DNA of 49,669 nt from an uncultured Bacteroides sp. (lineage in GTDB: Bacteria > Bacteroidota > Bacteroidia > Bacteroidales > Bacteroidaceae), in NCBI GenBank assembly GCA_947038155.1, contig CAMQVH010000020.1:1-49669 (forward strand). The letters are read 5' to 3'. Position 1 is the stretch's first letter. Each line of letters begins with the position of its first letter. Below are positions 34,709 through 43,274 of the stretch, piece by piece. The notes under the pieces are model-generated. The model saw only the letters and a program-made list of their open reading frames with translations, was not told where the DNA came from and did not search any database. A program made the translations under genes and the position numbers.

Positions 34709-37099
34709 ATGAAAGCAAATAATCTTTTCAAATGGGTATGTATTCTGTGTTTGTTAAATGTAGCAGAAATAATAAGGGCACAGAATATTACGGGTAAAGT
34801 TGTGGATGAACAACAATCGCCAGTGGCTTTTGCCAATGTTGTATTGTTGAAGACCGACTCCACATTTGTGGAAGGGACTCTTAGCCGGGAGGACGGAACA
34901 TTCCAATTAAAAGAACGTAAAGGTGATTGTCTATTAAAAGTCACTTCTGTCGGCTATCAGCCTCAAATAATAGAGTGCGATGGAAGGGATGTGGGGACAA
35001 TTATATTACGGGGAGGAATAGAATTGGATGCCATAACAGTAACAGCGCAAAAGAAGTTGGTAAAAAACGAAGTTGACCGTACCACGTATGATGTGCAGGG
35101 AGATACGGATGCAAAAAGTAGTTCAGTCATAGAGATACTGAGAAAGGTTCCTTTCGTAACGGTGGACGGACACGGGAATATCAAAGTGAATGGAAGCAGT
35201 AATTTCAAAGTATATAGAAACGGACGTCCAAGCCGAAACTATACCAACAATTCAAAAGACGTGCTTTCTTCCATTCCAGCCGATGTGGTAAAGAACATTG
35301 AAGTAATTACAGAACCGGGAGCAAAATATGACGGAGAAAGTGCGGATGCCATATTGAACATTATCACGAATGACAAACTTTCTATGGACGGAGTTGTAGG
35401 TACGGCACAAGGAGCATATAGTGCGTCCGGACAACATTATGGAAGCTTGTTTCTGACAACACAAGTCCGGAAGTTTACATTAGGAGGCAATTACAGTGTA
35501 CAGAGGCTCAGCCATGACGGTACTTACCATTATGGAGACGAAGAATATCTATATAAAACCAGCGGGAACGTGCAACGAATATCCGACAAAGGCGATAATC
35601 TCGGCTGGCTGCACAACATGGAACTGGAAGCAAGCTATGAAATGAACGCACGAAACTTGTTCTCCTTGTCGTTCGGAGGCTACTCTTATGATGTTGACAT
35701 CAACTACAATAAGACCACCTCGCTATTTTCCAGAAACAATACTGTCATATATTCGTATGCGGAAAACTTGCACGACAGCTATCAAAGGTTTTTCGATTTC
35801 AACGGGCACATTGATTACCAACATCTGACTGGAAGAGAAGGAGAAGCCCTGACGTTTTCTTACTTGCTTTCCACCACCAATACACGTCAACGCGCCGATT
35901 GGGTTTATTCGGATATGGAAAATATGCCCGTTGACTATTCCGCTTTCGACAGCAGGAAGAAGAACAATTTTGCCGAGCATACGTTTCAGTTTGATTGGGA
36001 GCGTCCGTTATCCGAGCATCACCAATTAAGTATGGGAACGAAATATATTTTCCGTGACAATAGCAGCTTGAGCCAGTTTGGTTACGACAACGGTACAAAG
36101 AACCATACCGACTTTGCCCACTATACGCACATTGCCGCTGTTTACGGAGAATATCGCTTCACATCAGGAGCATGGAATGCACGTGCCGGAATGCGCTATG
36201 AATATTCATATATCGACGCACACTATAAAGATGGAAGCAATCCGGACTTTGCCAAACATCTTGGTGACTGGATTCCTTCCCTCGGTATCAGTTACAAGGT
36301 AAATGACCGGAATACGCTCAAGCTGAATTATCTCTCCCGCATCTACCGTCCGGGGATTTCCTATTTGAATCCTGCCGTTGAAGAAACTCCTGATGAAATA
36401 TCCAATGGAAATCCATCATTAAAAAGTGCGCATCCTCATAACATTTCACTTTCCTATATGCTGACTTTGCCCAAATTGACCGCAAATGTTTCGCTGTCTT
36501 CTACACTAAATAATACCGGAATCGGGGAGTACAATTATCTGATGGATGATGTGCGCCATACCACATACGAAAACAATTTGAAACTCCGTGGGTATACCAT
36601 TAACACTTACTTGCGTTGGAGAATTTCATCTACTACAAGTCTTATGCTAAACAATAGCGTACAACACAGGAAACTCTACAGCCACCAACTTGGGCTGGAG
36701 AATGAACGCTGGCATTGGACATTCTATGCGCAGGCAGAACAACAGTTGCCGGGGAAAATAAAACTGTCGCTTGCGACCGGGCGCAATGAATCTACTTTAG
36801 ATAATCTGTATGACTATTCGAAACCGACTTATTTCTATATGTTGACACTTTCACGCTCATTCCTGAAAGAAGAGCGTCTGTCAGTTCGCCTCATGGGCTA
36901 TTGCGACAGCGGCAATTTCTCCAGATACGGACAGTATTGTGCACATACAATCAACGGGGATTACACGGGTGAGAGAAGATGGATAACTCACTCCCGCAAT
37001 CTGACATTGCGTGTGTCCTATCGTTTCGGCTCATTGAAAGCACGTGTGAAGAAAACCAACAAGACGATTGAGAATGAGGATTTAATCGGCAGGAGATAA
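34709..37099 (+). CDS. TonB-linked outer membrane beta-barrel protein (carboxypeptidase-regulatory-like N-terminus)
   Basis: This 796-residue outer-membrane receptor-like protein has a signal peptide (~1-25, MKANNLFKWV…IIRA). A CarboxypepD_reg-like domain follows (~27-105, 'ITGKVVDEQQSPVAFANVVL'), then a TonB-dependent plug-like domain (~115-230, 'SSSVIEILRKVPFVTVDG') and a ~560-residue barrel of the OMP_b-brl_3 type with repeated aromatic-polar strands ('LSLSFGGYSYDVDINYN', 'RYGQYCAHTINGDYTG'). It lacks a SusD partner, so it is not a classical PUL transporter. A GGAGA sequence overlapping its stop serves the next ORF, which starts 1 bp later. The ligand is unknown; regulation by the PAS-LuxR gene on the other strand is a reasonable inference. 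Confidence 0.8.
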   Translation: MKANNLFKWVCILCLLNVAEIIRAQNITGKVVDEQQSPVAFANVVLLKTDSTFVEGTLSREDGTFQLKERKGDCLLKVTSVGYQPQIIECDGRDVGTIILRGGIELDAITVTAQKKLVKNEVDRTTYDVQGDTDAKSSSVIEILRKVPFVTVDGHGNIKVNGSSNFKVYRNGRPSRNYTNNSKDVLSSIPADVVKNIEVITEPGAKYDGESADAILNIITNDKLSMDGVVGTAQGAYSASGQHYGSLFLTTQVRKFTLGGNYSVQRLSHDGTYHYGDEEYLYKTSGNVQRISDKGDNLGWLHNMELEASYEMNARNLFSLSFGGYSYDVDINYNKTTSLFSRNNTVIYSYAENLHDSYQRFFDFNGHIDYQHLTGREGEALTFSYLLSTTNTRQRADWVYSDMENMPVDYSAFDSRKKNNFAEHTFQFDWERPLSEHHQLSMGTKYIFRDNSSLSQFGYDNGTKNHTDFAHYTHIAAVYGEYRFTSGAWNARAGMRYEYSYIDAHYKDGSNPDFAKHLGDWIPSLGISYKVNDRNTLKLNYLSRIYRPGISYLNPAVEETPDEISNGNPSLKSAHPHNISLSYMLTLPKLTANVSLSSTLNNTGIGEYNYLMDDVRHTTYENNLKLRGYTINTYLRWRISSTTSLMLNNSVQHRKLYSHQLGLENERWHWTFYAQAEQQLPGKIKLSLATGRNESTLDNLYDYSKPTYFYMLTLSRSFLKEERLSVRLMGYCDSGNFSRYGQYCAHTINGDYTGERRWITHSRNLTLRVSYRFGSLKARVKKTNKTIENEDLIGRR

Positions 37100-37100
37100 A

Positions 37101-37451
37101 ATGGAATACCCCTTGACATTCATAAATCTTTCATGGGCGGAAATCGGTATCTTTGAGAATACTGCTTTTCCCCTTGCATCCCTACGGAAAGAGGATGAGC
37201 CGATAGAAAAGGCGGTAGAAAGATATGTTATCGGCTATATGGCATTTTGGAATATTGCTTTTATCAAAAAAAGGATGATATACCCATTTTTGCAAGATGA
37301 TGTTATCAGGAAGAGAGGACAAGATAAAATAAGGCAATATGTCGAACGGCATCTGCCTATCGAACCGTTTCCGAAATTTTATCTCGTCTTTCTAAATCAG
37401 CCGCAGATTGGATGCGATGCCGATGGCTTCAGTGATGTTTTTTGCATGTAA
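37101..37451 (+). CDS. Small hypothetical protein coupled to the barrel-protein gene
   Basis: The family is not recognised. The 116-residue ORF starts 1 bp after the barrel-gene stop with an excellent ribosome site (AGGAGA, 6 bp upstream of the ATG) inside the end of that gene, which argues it is translated. It is a soluble protein, helical in the middle ('EKAVERYVIGYMAFWNIAFIKKRMIYPF'). Its last 60 bp overlap the 3' end of the convergent LuxR gene. The last ~20 residues (GCDADGFSDVFCM) are therefore antisense to the LuxR C-terminus and may not be conserved. Confidence 0.5.
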   Translation: MEYPLTFINLSWAEIGIFENTAFPLASLRKEDEPIEKAVERYVIGYMAFWNIAFIKKRMIYPFLQDDVIRKRGQDKIRQYVERHLPIEPFPKFYLVFLNQPQIGCDADGFSDVFCM

Positions 37452-38153
37452 CTTCTGAAACAGTTTTTTCTTGTGGAATTTCACGGTATTGGCATCCACA
37501 AACAAAGCCTCTCCAATCTCCGTATTGGAAAATCCTTTTACTGCGAGTTGCAGAATGTCGGTTTCTCTGTCGGTCAATACAATATTGGGAAGTTCCTTCC
37601 ACCGTTGCCCCTCAAAAGAATAGGCCCAGTGAACCGGGCGGTGCTTGCATGTCATCAACACGTTTCCCGGAACGGATGCGGGAGAAAGCGATACGGTACA
37701 TAACGCCAGCCACATATACCCATCCTTGTCAAGGAGCACGGGAGTCAGCTTGTGATGGATTAACCGGAAACGTCCGTCACAGGCCTTGATATGGAAATCA
37801 TATTCGATAGTCATACCGTACTTCTCTTCCGAAGAGTGCCTGCCGAAAAGATAAAAACCTGCCTCGTTTATTTCGAACAGCATTCTTATCTCTTCTGCCG
37901 GAACCACCTCGAAATAGAAACCGTATCCTTTCCCTCGCACCTCTTCCGGTGTGTATCCGCACAAGAACAAAGGATTCGGAGATACATACAAGAAGTTTTT
38001 CTGGTTATAATCAATTATATACAAACTGCTGTTCGTATTCCGAGCCATGGCGTCTGCCATTGAAATGCAAACTTTCGCTTGTACATAATCGTCCTCTTTT
38101 ACATCGAATGAATGATTTATAGGACGAAAAAAACGTAAGATGTCTTCCTGCAT
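37392..38153 (-). CDS. PAS-domain LuxR-type transcriptional regulator
   Basis: This 253-residue one-component regulator has an N-terminal PAS-like sensor (~35-170; 'SLYIIDYNQKNFLYVSPNPLFLCGYTPEEVRGKGY' is a typical PAS core). A C-terminal LuxR/GerE HTH follows (~190-250): 'LTDRETDILQLAVKGFSNTEIGEALFVDANTVKFHKKKLFQKLHAKNITEAI', with all the usual landmarks (LTxRE, GxSNxEI, VxxHKKxLFxKL). No receiver domain is present. A CAAAATTA sequence at 38179-38186 on the plus strand gives a TAnnTTTG -7 box ~25 bp upstream of the start. It probably controls the adjacent barrel-protein gene, which is convergent to it. Confidence 0.85.
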   Translation of the reverse strand: MQEDILRFFRPINHSFDVKEDDYVQAKVCISMADAMARNTNSSLYIIDYNQKNFLYVSPNPLFLCGYTPEEVRGKGYGFYFEVVPAEEIRMLFEINEAGFYLFGRHSSEEKYGMTIEYDFHIKACDGRFRLIHHKLTPVLLDKDGYMWLALCTVSLSPASVPGNVLMTCKHRPVHWAYSFEGQRWKELPNIVLTDRETDILQLAVKGFSNTEIGEALFVDANTVKFHKKKLFQKLHAKNITEAIGIASNLRLI

Positions 38154-38477
38154 ATCCTTGCTGATGTTATTCCGACTGCAAAATTATAAAAAGTGCAGTT
38201 CCCAGCAGTACAAGAAACGCACTTTTTTATTGTGTATTAGCAGAATAATGATTTTAATAGGAGAACTGACTGTTTTTACAGTTTCATCACTTTGCCTTTT
38301 CTTTGTGGTTGTATAGGTCGGTGTATTACCGACAGATATGCAAACCTACGCAAATTGCAGAAATAGAAGCCTTTAACTAAAAACTTTCATCCGTTACGGT
38401 AGTAATGGGCTGGTAACTGAACTCCTGCCGCATTTGGCTTCAAAGTGGCTTTCAGTTGCTTCCTTACCACACAAAAA

Positions 38478-38521
38478 CGAAGCGTAACGAACACTGTTTC
38501 AGTGCCATTTGCTACGCTTCG
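38478..38521. repeat. Branched hairpin
   Basis: The outer 9-bp stem CGAAGCGTA/TACGCTTCG encloses an inner stem CACTG-TTT-CAGTG, separated by asymmetric bulges (ACGAA and CCATTTGC). The structure could be a recombination or transcription-termination element; no T-run follows it. Confidence 0.5.
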
Positions 38522-38622
38522 CTCAAATTTGTCTTTTCGCTATGTGTTTATTGTATGTTACTAATTAGATTTTCTCCATAGCCTGATAAGACTATCTTGA
38601 TTGCCTATTATCTTTTCGTATG

Positions 38623-38696
38623 ACTATAGTTATTCGTAAGGATAACTATAGTCTCCCTTTCGTATAACTATAGTCATACGAAAGAGAAACTATAGT
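38623..38696. repeat. Four ACTATAGT palindromes at exact 22-bp spacing
   Basis: The 8-bp palindrome ACTATAGT occurs at 38623, 38645, 38667 and 38689, each start 22 bp after the last. Each copy is flanked by CGTAT/ATACG half-arms, so the third and fourth are nearly perfect 24-26-bp palindromes (TTTCGTATA before ACTATAGT, CATACGAAA after). The whole array is pseudo-symmetric about its centre. It looks like an iteron or operator array for a palindrome-binding protein. Confidence 0.8.
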
Positions 38697-38845
38697 TATA
38701 CGAAATAAGATTGCCTAACGAACTATATTCTGGTAGGCAAACGGCGAAATAAAAATGCCTATAGGAATCATTTACTGTAATAAAGCAAATGGTTTAGTTC
38801 ATAATTGCACCTTATTCTAATTTTATGGAGAGAGTCTCTATTCTT

Positions 38846-40720
38846 TTATTGTATACCAATTTCTGCTACCCCCATCGGTTCACCGTCATGTATCATCCGT
38901 GTTGCTTTCAGTTGGACATAGCGGGCGTTTACCGGAGTAAAGTAAACCGATTGCAGAATCGGGTTATTCTTTATATTGGAAAACTCATCTTTGGCTACTA
39001 CCTGATTGACTGCATTGCTGTCCGTACCGACAGATATTTCGTAGGCTGCAATTACTCCTTTATTATATTCACTCTGGTCGGGGAGATAATGGAATGAAGT
39101 GATAGTACGTTCCTCTCCCAAGTCAATCAATGCTGTGTTTCCATGAATGAAACAGGTTGTTTGGTCGTTCTTATCCATGCATTTTTGTGCTTCTTCCGCA
39201 TCTACTCCGGTGAGCGTGAACGGATAACTCTTCAACTCTTCTGCTTTTGCGGTATATGTATCGGAAGTCTCTCCTGCATAGTAGGCTTCTATGTTATTGA
39301 TACAGAGGCAAGCTCGCGAATCTGTAAAACGGACACGGATCTTATCTGTGGTGACTGTCTCGAAACGAAGAAGGCGTTTATATCCGATAGTGGTCGTTTC
39401 TTCATTCAATTTTACCGGAAGCCATTCGCCTTCCTGGTTGTATTCTACAACGAATGATTTGACACGTTGCCCCAAAGGTATATATTCCTGTAACATCATA
39501 CGGTTAATCTTTTTCGTTTGAGGCAGGTCAAACTCGATTGTGGCAGAGTTGACACCGTCATTGGTAGCCCAATAAGTATCATACTCACCATCGGTCACCG
39601 CTTTTGCAGAGAATGTTTTTCCCCGTTCGTCCGATGCTTTGGGAGAAAGTCCCGCCAATAGGTTGTGTGCCAGTTGTTTTTGTACGTTCTGGTGGAAGTT
39701 TACGGCGTTGGTAGAGTCTGTCGGATGGATCAGTCCGTCACGATCGACCGGGAAGTTGAGTAACAATGTTGCGTTATGTCCTACGCTGCGGTAGTAGAGG
39801 TCGGTCAGTTGTTCTACTGTCTTCACGCGGCCGTCTTCTTCCGGGTGGTAGAACCATCCCGGACGGATGGAAACATCGCATTCGGCGGCTACCCATTGAT
39901 TGCCGTCAGCATGGCCATATTGCAATTCTCGATATTTGGGGTAACCCGGATAAACTTCTCCGGCACGAAGGAAAGCCCAGTTGGTAGCTCCGGCAAATCC
40001 TTTTTCATTACCTACCCAACGGCAACCCGGACCGCCGTCGGAGAAGATGACAGCTTGCGGTTGCAGTTCATCAATCATCTTATAAGCTCTCGGATAGTCA
40101 TAATAATTCTTGCGGTCGATAGTACGGCTGTCTTTGGTGCCGCCATACCAGCCATCACCGCCATTGGCACCATCGAACCAGATTTCGAATACATCGCCAT
40201 AGTTCGTCAGCAGTTCGTTGAGTTGTTTGTAGAAATAGTCTACGTATTCGGGAGAACCGTAATTGGCTTGATGCCTGTCCCAGGGAGACAGATAAACAGC
40301 GAATTTAATGCCGTACTTCTTGCAGGCATCCGATAGTTCGCGGACGATGTCGCCTTTTCCGTCTTTGTACGGAGTGTTACGGATGCAGTACTCCGTCAGT
40401 TGCGTAGGCCAAAGGCAGAAACCATCGTGGTGCTTGGCTGTCAGGATGACTCCTTTCATGCCGGATTTCACAAAGGTCTGCACCCATTGCTCGCAATCCA
40501 GCCGGGCGGGGTTGAATGTCTTGGGGTCGGAGTCTCCGTATCCCCACTCGCGGTCGTTGAAGGTGTTGAGTCCGAAGTGGACAAAAGCGTAAGTTTCCAT
40601 CTTTTGCCATTCCACTTGTTTGGCTTCGGGAACGGGCAGGATGGCTTCAGGCGCTTTTACCGACTGGCAGGCACTGAATAGAAGAAGGCCTGCTCCGAAA
40701 AAAAGAGAGTGTTTTTTCAT
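38846..40720 (-). CDS. Alpha-L-fucosidase (GH29) lipoprotein with two F5/8-type C-terminal domains
   Basis: This 624-residue enzyme releases alpha-linked L-fucose from glycans. The signal peptide ends in a lipobox (LLFSAC, Cys18), placing it on the periplasmic or surface membrane face. The GH29 (beta/alpha)8 domain spans ~35-345: AKHHDGFCLWPT (~95-106) and VFEIWFDGANGG with the likely nucleophile Asp183. Two discoidin-like (F5/8-C/CBM32-type) domains follow (~365-490 and ~510-624). It is 39 bp downstream of the small barrel gene on the same strand and belongs to the SusC/SusD locus. The enzyme family and two binding domains point to host or mucin fucosylated glycans; the linkage preference cannot be told. 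Confidence 0.9.
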   Translation of the reverse strand: MKKHSLFFGAGLLLFSACQSVKAPEAILPVPEAKQVEWQKMETYAFVHFGLNTFNDREWGYGDSDPKTFNPARLDCEQWVQTFVKSGMKGVILTAKHHDGFCLWPTQLTEYCIRNTPYKDGKGDIVRELSDACKKYGIKFAVYLSPWDRHQANYGSPEYVDYFYKQLNELLTNYGDVFEIWFDGANGGDGWYGGTKDSRTIDRKNYYDYPRAYKMIDELQPQAVIFSDGGPGCRWVGNEKGFAGATNWAFLRAGEVYPGYPKYRELQYGHADGNQWVAAECDVSIRPGWFYHPEEDGRVKTVEQLTDLYYRSVGHNATLLLNFPVDRDGLIHPTDSTNAVNFHQNVQKQLAHNLLAGLSPKASDERGKTFSAKAVTDGEYDTYWATNDGVNSATIEFDLPQTKKINRMMLQEYIPLGQRVKSFVVEYNQEGEWLPVKLNEETTTIGYKRLLRFETVTTDKIRVRFTDSRACLCINNIEAYYAGETSDTYTAKAEELKSYPFTLTGVDAEEAQKCMDKNDQTTCFIHGNTALIDLGEERTITSFHYLPDQSEYNKGVIAAYEISVGTDSNAVNQVVAKDEFSNIKNNPILQSVYFTPVNARYVQLKATRMIHDGEPMGVAEIGIQ

Positions 40721-40759
40721 GGGGTAATTTATTTGTTAATAATTGAATGGAAGAATCAT

Positions 40760-41440
40760 TTACCATGTAATTCCGAATACGAAATGAAGTTGCTCTTCAT
40801 AAGGGTTGGCTATTAGCTTTCCGAATATGGGCAGAGAGAAGTTGGACGTTATTTTGATTTCTTTTGTTGCGGACAGTCCGATGTTGACCATGTTGAACTT
40901 GTCCGAATAGAAGCTCTCCCACGGTGTGAAGCCTGCCTCAATGCTTAAGTCTATATCTTTTACGCTGAACGGGTAACTCAGTTCACAATAGCTCGACCAG
41001 GCGCGCTTTCCGTTTTCCCGATAGTCGTTTCCGGCAAAGGTGGTGTACCAGCTCACTGACAAGGGGAATTTCTCGCTGAGCATATATCCGGCTCCTACTT
41101 CAAAGGTATGTCCGGTGGCGTGTGAACTGTAATTGAAGTATTTGAAAGGCTCGTCTTCGGTCTGTGTGAAATAGTTATTGGCGTAAAGAGTCAGGTTTTT
41201 ATATTCGTACTCCAACGAGAGGTCTATCTCATTGTTTCGATTACGAAATTCGGTAGAACCCCATGCATAGACGGTCAGCCCTTTCCATTGGAGACCGATC
41301 GATGGCTGTACACTTGCATTGCCGCTGTCCATACCACGCCAGATATAACTGCTTACAAAGTCGGCGGTTACAAAAACTTCCTGTGCCTGTGCGAAGGCTG
41401 TACATAATAGGATGATAATAAATACAATCTGTTTTTTCAT
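40760..41440 (-). CDS. Small outer-membrane beta-barrel protein (TorF-like)
   Basis: This 226-residue protein has a signal peptide (~1-19, MKKQIVFIIILLCTAFAQA) and alternating beta strands that run to the C-terminal 'LHFVFGITW', an aromatic end suited to BAM insertion. The opening 'FVTADFVSSYIWRGMDSGNASVQPSIG' resembles the TorF putative porin family. It lies between the terminator after susD and the GH29 gene, 39 bp before the latter, so these two may form their own unit. A porin or sugar-passage role is possible; no ligand can be assigned. Confidence 0.7.
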   Translation of the reverse strand: MKKQIVFIIILLCTAFAQAQEVFVTADFVSSYIWRGMDSGNASVQPSIGLQWKGLTVYAWGSTEFRNRNNEIDLSLEYEYKNLTLYANNYFTQTEDEPFKYFNYSSHATGHTFEVGAGYMLSEKFPLSVSWYTTFAGNDYRENGKRAWSSYCELSYPFSVKDIDLSIEAGFTPWESFYSDKFNMVNIGLSATKEIKITSNFSLPIFGKLIANPYEEQLHFVFGITW

Positions 41441-41520
41441 TTTATCGGTTGCATTGTTTTTTTATTTTCGAGGGTGTAAAGATACGCAATATCCGGATAA
41501 ATGAAGGCAGGTGAGGAGAA

Positions 41521-41555
41521 AAAGAGGTTGTATTGAATCCAAACACAACCTCTTT
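41521..41555 (-). terminator. Terminator after susC-susD
   Basis: An 11-bp inverted repeat AAAGAGGTTGT/ACAACCTCTTT with a 13-nt loop is followed on the minus strand by a TTTC tail. It lies 28 bp after the susD stop and 80 bp before the small barrel gene, so part of the transcripts should end here. Confidence 0.7.
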
Positions 41556-41582
41556 CTTCTATTTATGTGTTAAGTTAATATA

Positions 41583-43256
41583 TTACCATCCCAGATTTTG
41601 CGGCAACAACTGCGGATTTCTCTGGAGTTCTCCTGTCGGGATAGGATACAGATACATCTTGTCTTCCCAAGTACGGCTTTTTCCCTCTTGATAGGAAAGG
41701 TCCGGATTCGTATAGTTGGGATATACGATGGCAAGTTCTCCGTCAGGTTTTCTCTTGCCTACATAGGTTCGTACATTATTCAATACTTTGCCGGCTTTCC
41801 AGCGTTTCAAGTCTTGGAGTCTGAAACCTTCTCCGGCCAGTTCGATGCAACGTTCGCGACGGATTTCCTGCAATACGGGAGTCAGGCTGTATCCCCAGTC
41901 GGGCCAATTCGGGTCGGTGAAACCTACGTTCACGGTCAGGTGCGGCATACCGGCGCGGTCTCTTAACTGGTTGATGGTATTTTTCAAATCGTCGTTGTTG
42001 ATAGTACCCAATTCGGCTTTGGCCTCAGCGTTGATTAGCAGCGTTTCCGCATAGCGGTAGGCGATTCCGTCGAAAGAACTTTTCATATACAGTGCTTGAG
42101 AATAAATAGGATTGAAACCTTTGATGGGTCTGTATCCAGTAAAGCAGTGTTGGGTAATGAATTCGTCTTCGTTCACAATGAAAGTGGAGTCTTTCAAGTC
42201 GTCCGTCACGTTGGTCGGGAAATCATTGGTAAGAATCATTTGTTTCAGACGCGGGTCGCGGTTGGCGGTTTCTTTTCTCATGGTTTCGTCTCCCTGATAT
42301 TTGTCGCTCAGTGCGATAGGAAGTCCGTCCGTGCATAAGAAACTTTCTACAAAACTCTTGGAGAAACCGCATCCGGCCTCACGTCCTGCGGCTGCCATGT
42401 TGTGTTCGCGTACGTTTGCCTTGTAGTCTACATAAAGGACAGCTTCTTTCAGGTCGCTCTTGTCGTCTATGCGGTACAAGTTGAAATAGTCTTCTTCCGG
42501 ATGTCCCGTTTGGTATATTTCATATCTCTTCGACTTGATGAGCACTTCACTTTCTTGGGCTGCCATTTTCAGCCATTCGTTGGCTTCCGAGGTATATCCC
42601 AGTTCGTCATGATATTTGTAGTGAGTACCTTCGTTCAGGCAGAAACGTGCCTTTACGTGTCTGGCGATATCTTTGTTCAAGCGGTTTGCCTCTTCACTAC
42701 CTGCTTCGGGCAACCATTGGATAGCGAAATCCAAGTCTTTGATGATGTTTTGGAATACTTGGTTTCTTTTCATTTTCGGTCCGTACAGTTCGGGGTCGTT
42801 TACGTTCAAGTCTACCTCCAGCCAGGGCACATCACCCAAAAGCTGAATCTTCTTGAAATATTCCAAGGCACGGAAGAAGCGCATTTCGCCTACATAGATG
42901 TTGATGTCTGCCTCGGCAGCCTGCACGCTTGAGTAGTGTGTCATGAAGTAGTTGATGTTCCGGATGTTCTGCCAATTTGATTTTTGCCATACTCCGCCTT
43001 CTGTGGGTACTACATACTGTCCCCAAAGGAAAGAATTGATATTGTTGGGTACCTGGATATCGCTGTCTGTGTCGTCCAGCACGCTGACTCCTCCCGGTAT
43101 CAGACCATAGAAGGCGTTGGCATAGGTTTTCAAGTCATTCACGGATACCCAGAAACTCTGGTCATTTAAGCTTTGCGGACTTCTTTCCAAGAAGGAGTCA
43201 TTACAGCCTGTCAAAGACAGGGCTGCCGCCATATAGAATATATATTTCAGTTTCAT
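41583..43256 (-). CDS. SusD/RagB-family nutrient uptake lipoprotein
   Basis: This 557-residue surface lipoprotein binds glycan and caps the SusC channel. The lipobox is LSLTGC with Cys18; the mature N-terminus 'NDSFLERSPQS' and the following 'FWVSVNDLKTYANAFYGLIP' are classic SusD starts. The C-terminal half has the RagB/SusD-type tetratricopeptide-like helices ('YRYAETLLINAEAKAELG', 'NQLRDRAGMPHL', 'EIRRERCIELAGEGFRLQDLKRW') and the closing 'LYPIPTGELQRNPQL'. It starts 18 bp after the susC stop, the usual pairing. A typical SusD length is ~500-560. Confidence 0.95.
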   Translation of the reverse strand: MKLKYIFYMAAALSLTGCNDSFLERSPQSLNDQSFWVSVNDLKTYANAFYGLIPGGVSVLDDTDSDIQVPNNINSFLWGQYVVPTEGGVWQKSNWQNIRNINYFMTHYSSVQAAEADINIYVGEMRFFRALEYFKKIQLLGDVPWLEVDLNVNDPELYGPKMKRNQVFQNIIKDLDFAIQWLPEAGSEEANRLNKDIARHVKARFCLNEGTHYKYHDELGYTSEANEWLKMAAQESEVLIKSKRYEIYQTGHPEEDYFNLYRIDDKSDLKEAVLYVDYKANVREHNMAAAGREAGCGFSKSFVESFLCTDGLPIALSDKYQGDETMRKETANRDPRLKQMILTNDFPTNVTDDLKDSTFIVNEDEFITQHCFTGYRPIKGFNPIYSQALYMKSSFDGIAYRYAETLLINAEAKAELGTINNDDLKNTINQLRDRAGMPHLTVNVGFTDPNWPDWGYSLTPVLQEIRRERCIELAGEGFRLQDLKRWKAGKVLNNVRTYVGKRKPDGELAIVYPNYTNPDLSYQEGKSRTWEDKMYLYPIPTGELQRNPQLLPQNLGW

Positions 43257-43274
43257 AAAATCTTTATATTAAAA

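Larger units (their letters stand above)
38154..38845. other. Intergenic region between the LuxR and fucosidase genes
   Basis: This 692-bp stretch has no convincing gene. It holds a -7 box for luxR (38179-38186), a 9-bp stem AAAAAGTGC/GCACTTTTT (38188-38227), a branched hairpin (38478-38521) and the ACTATAGT array. It also contains TTGCCTA at 38601 and an inverted pair TTGCCTA/TAGGCAA (38711-38717 and 38734-38740). It is a possible right-hand boundary of an inserted segment. Confidence 0.5.

Noticed and set aside
38600..38745. Possible CRISPR array at the ACTATAGT repeats
   Set aside because: The repeats are only 8 bp (with arms up to ~26 bp), spacers are 14 nt and partly self-complementary, there are four units and no cas genes; it is an operator- or iteron-type array.
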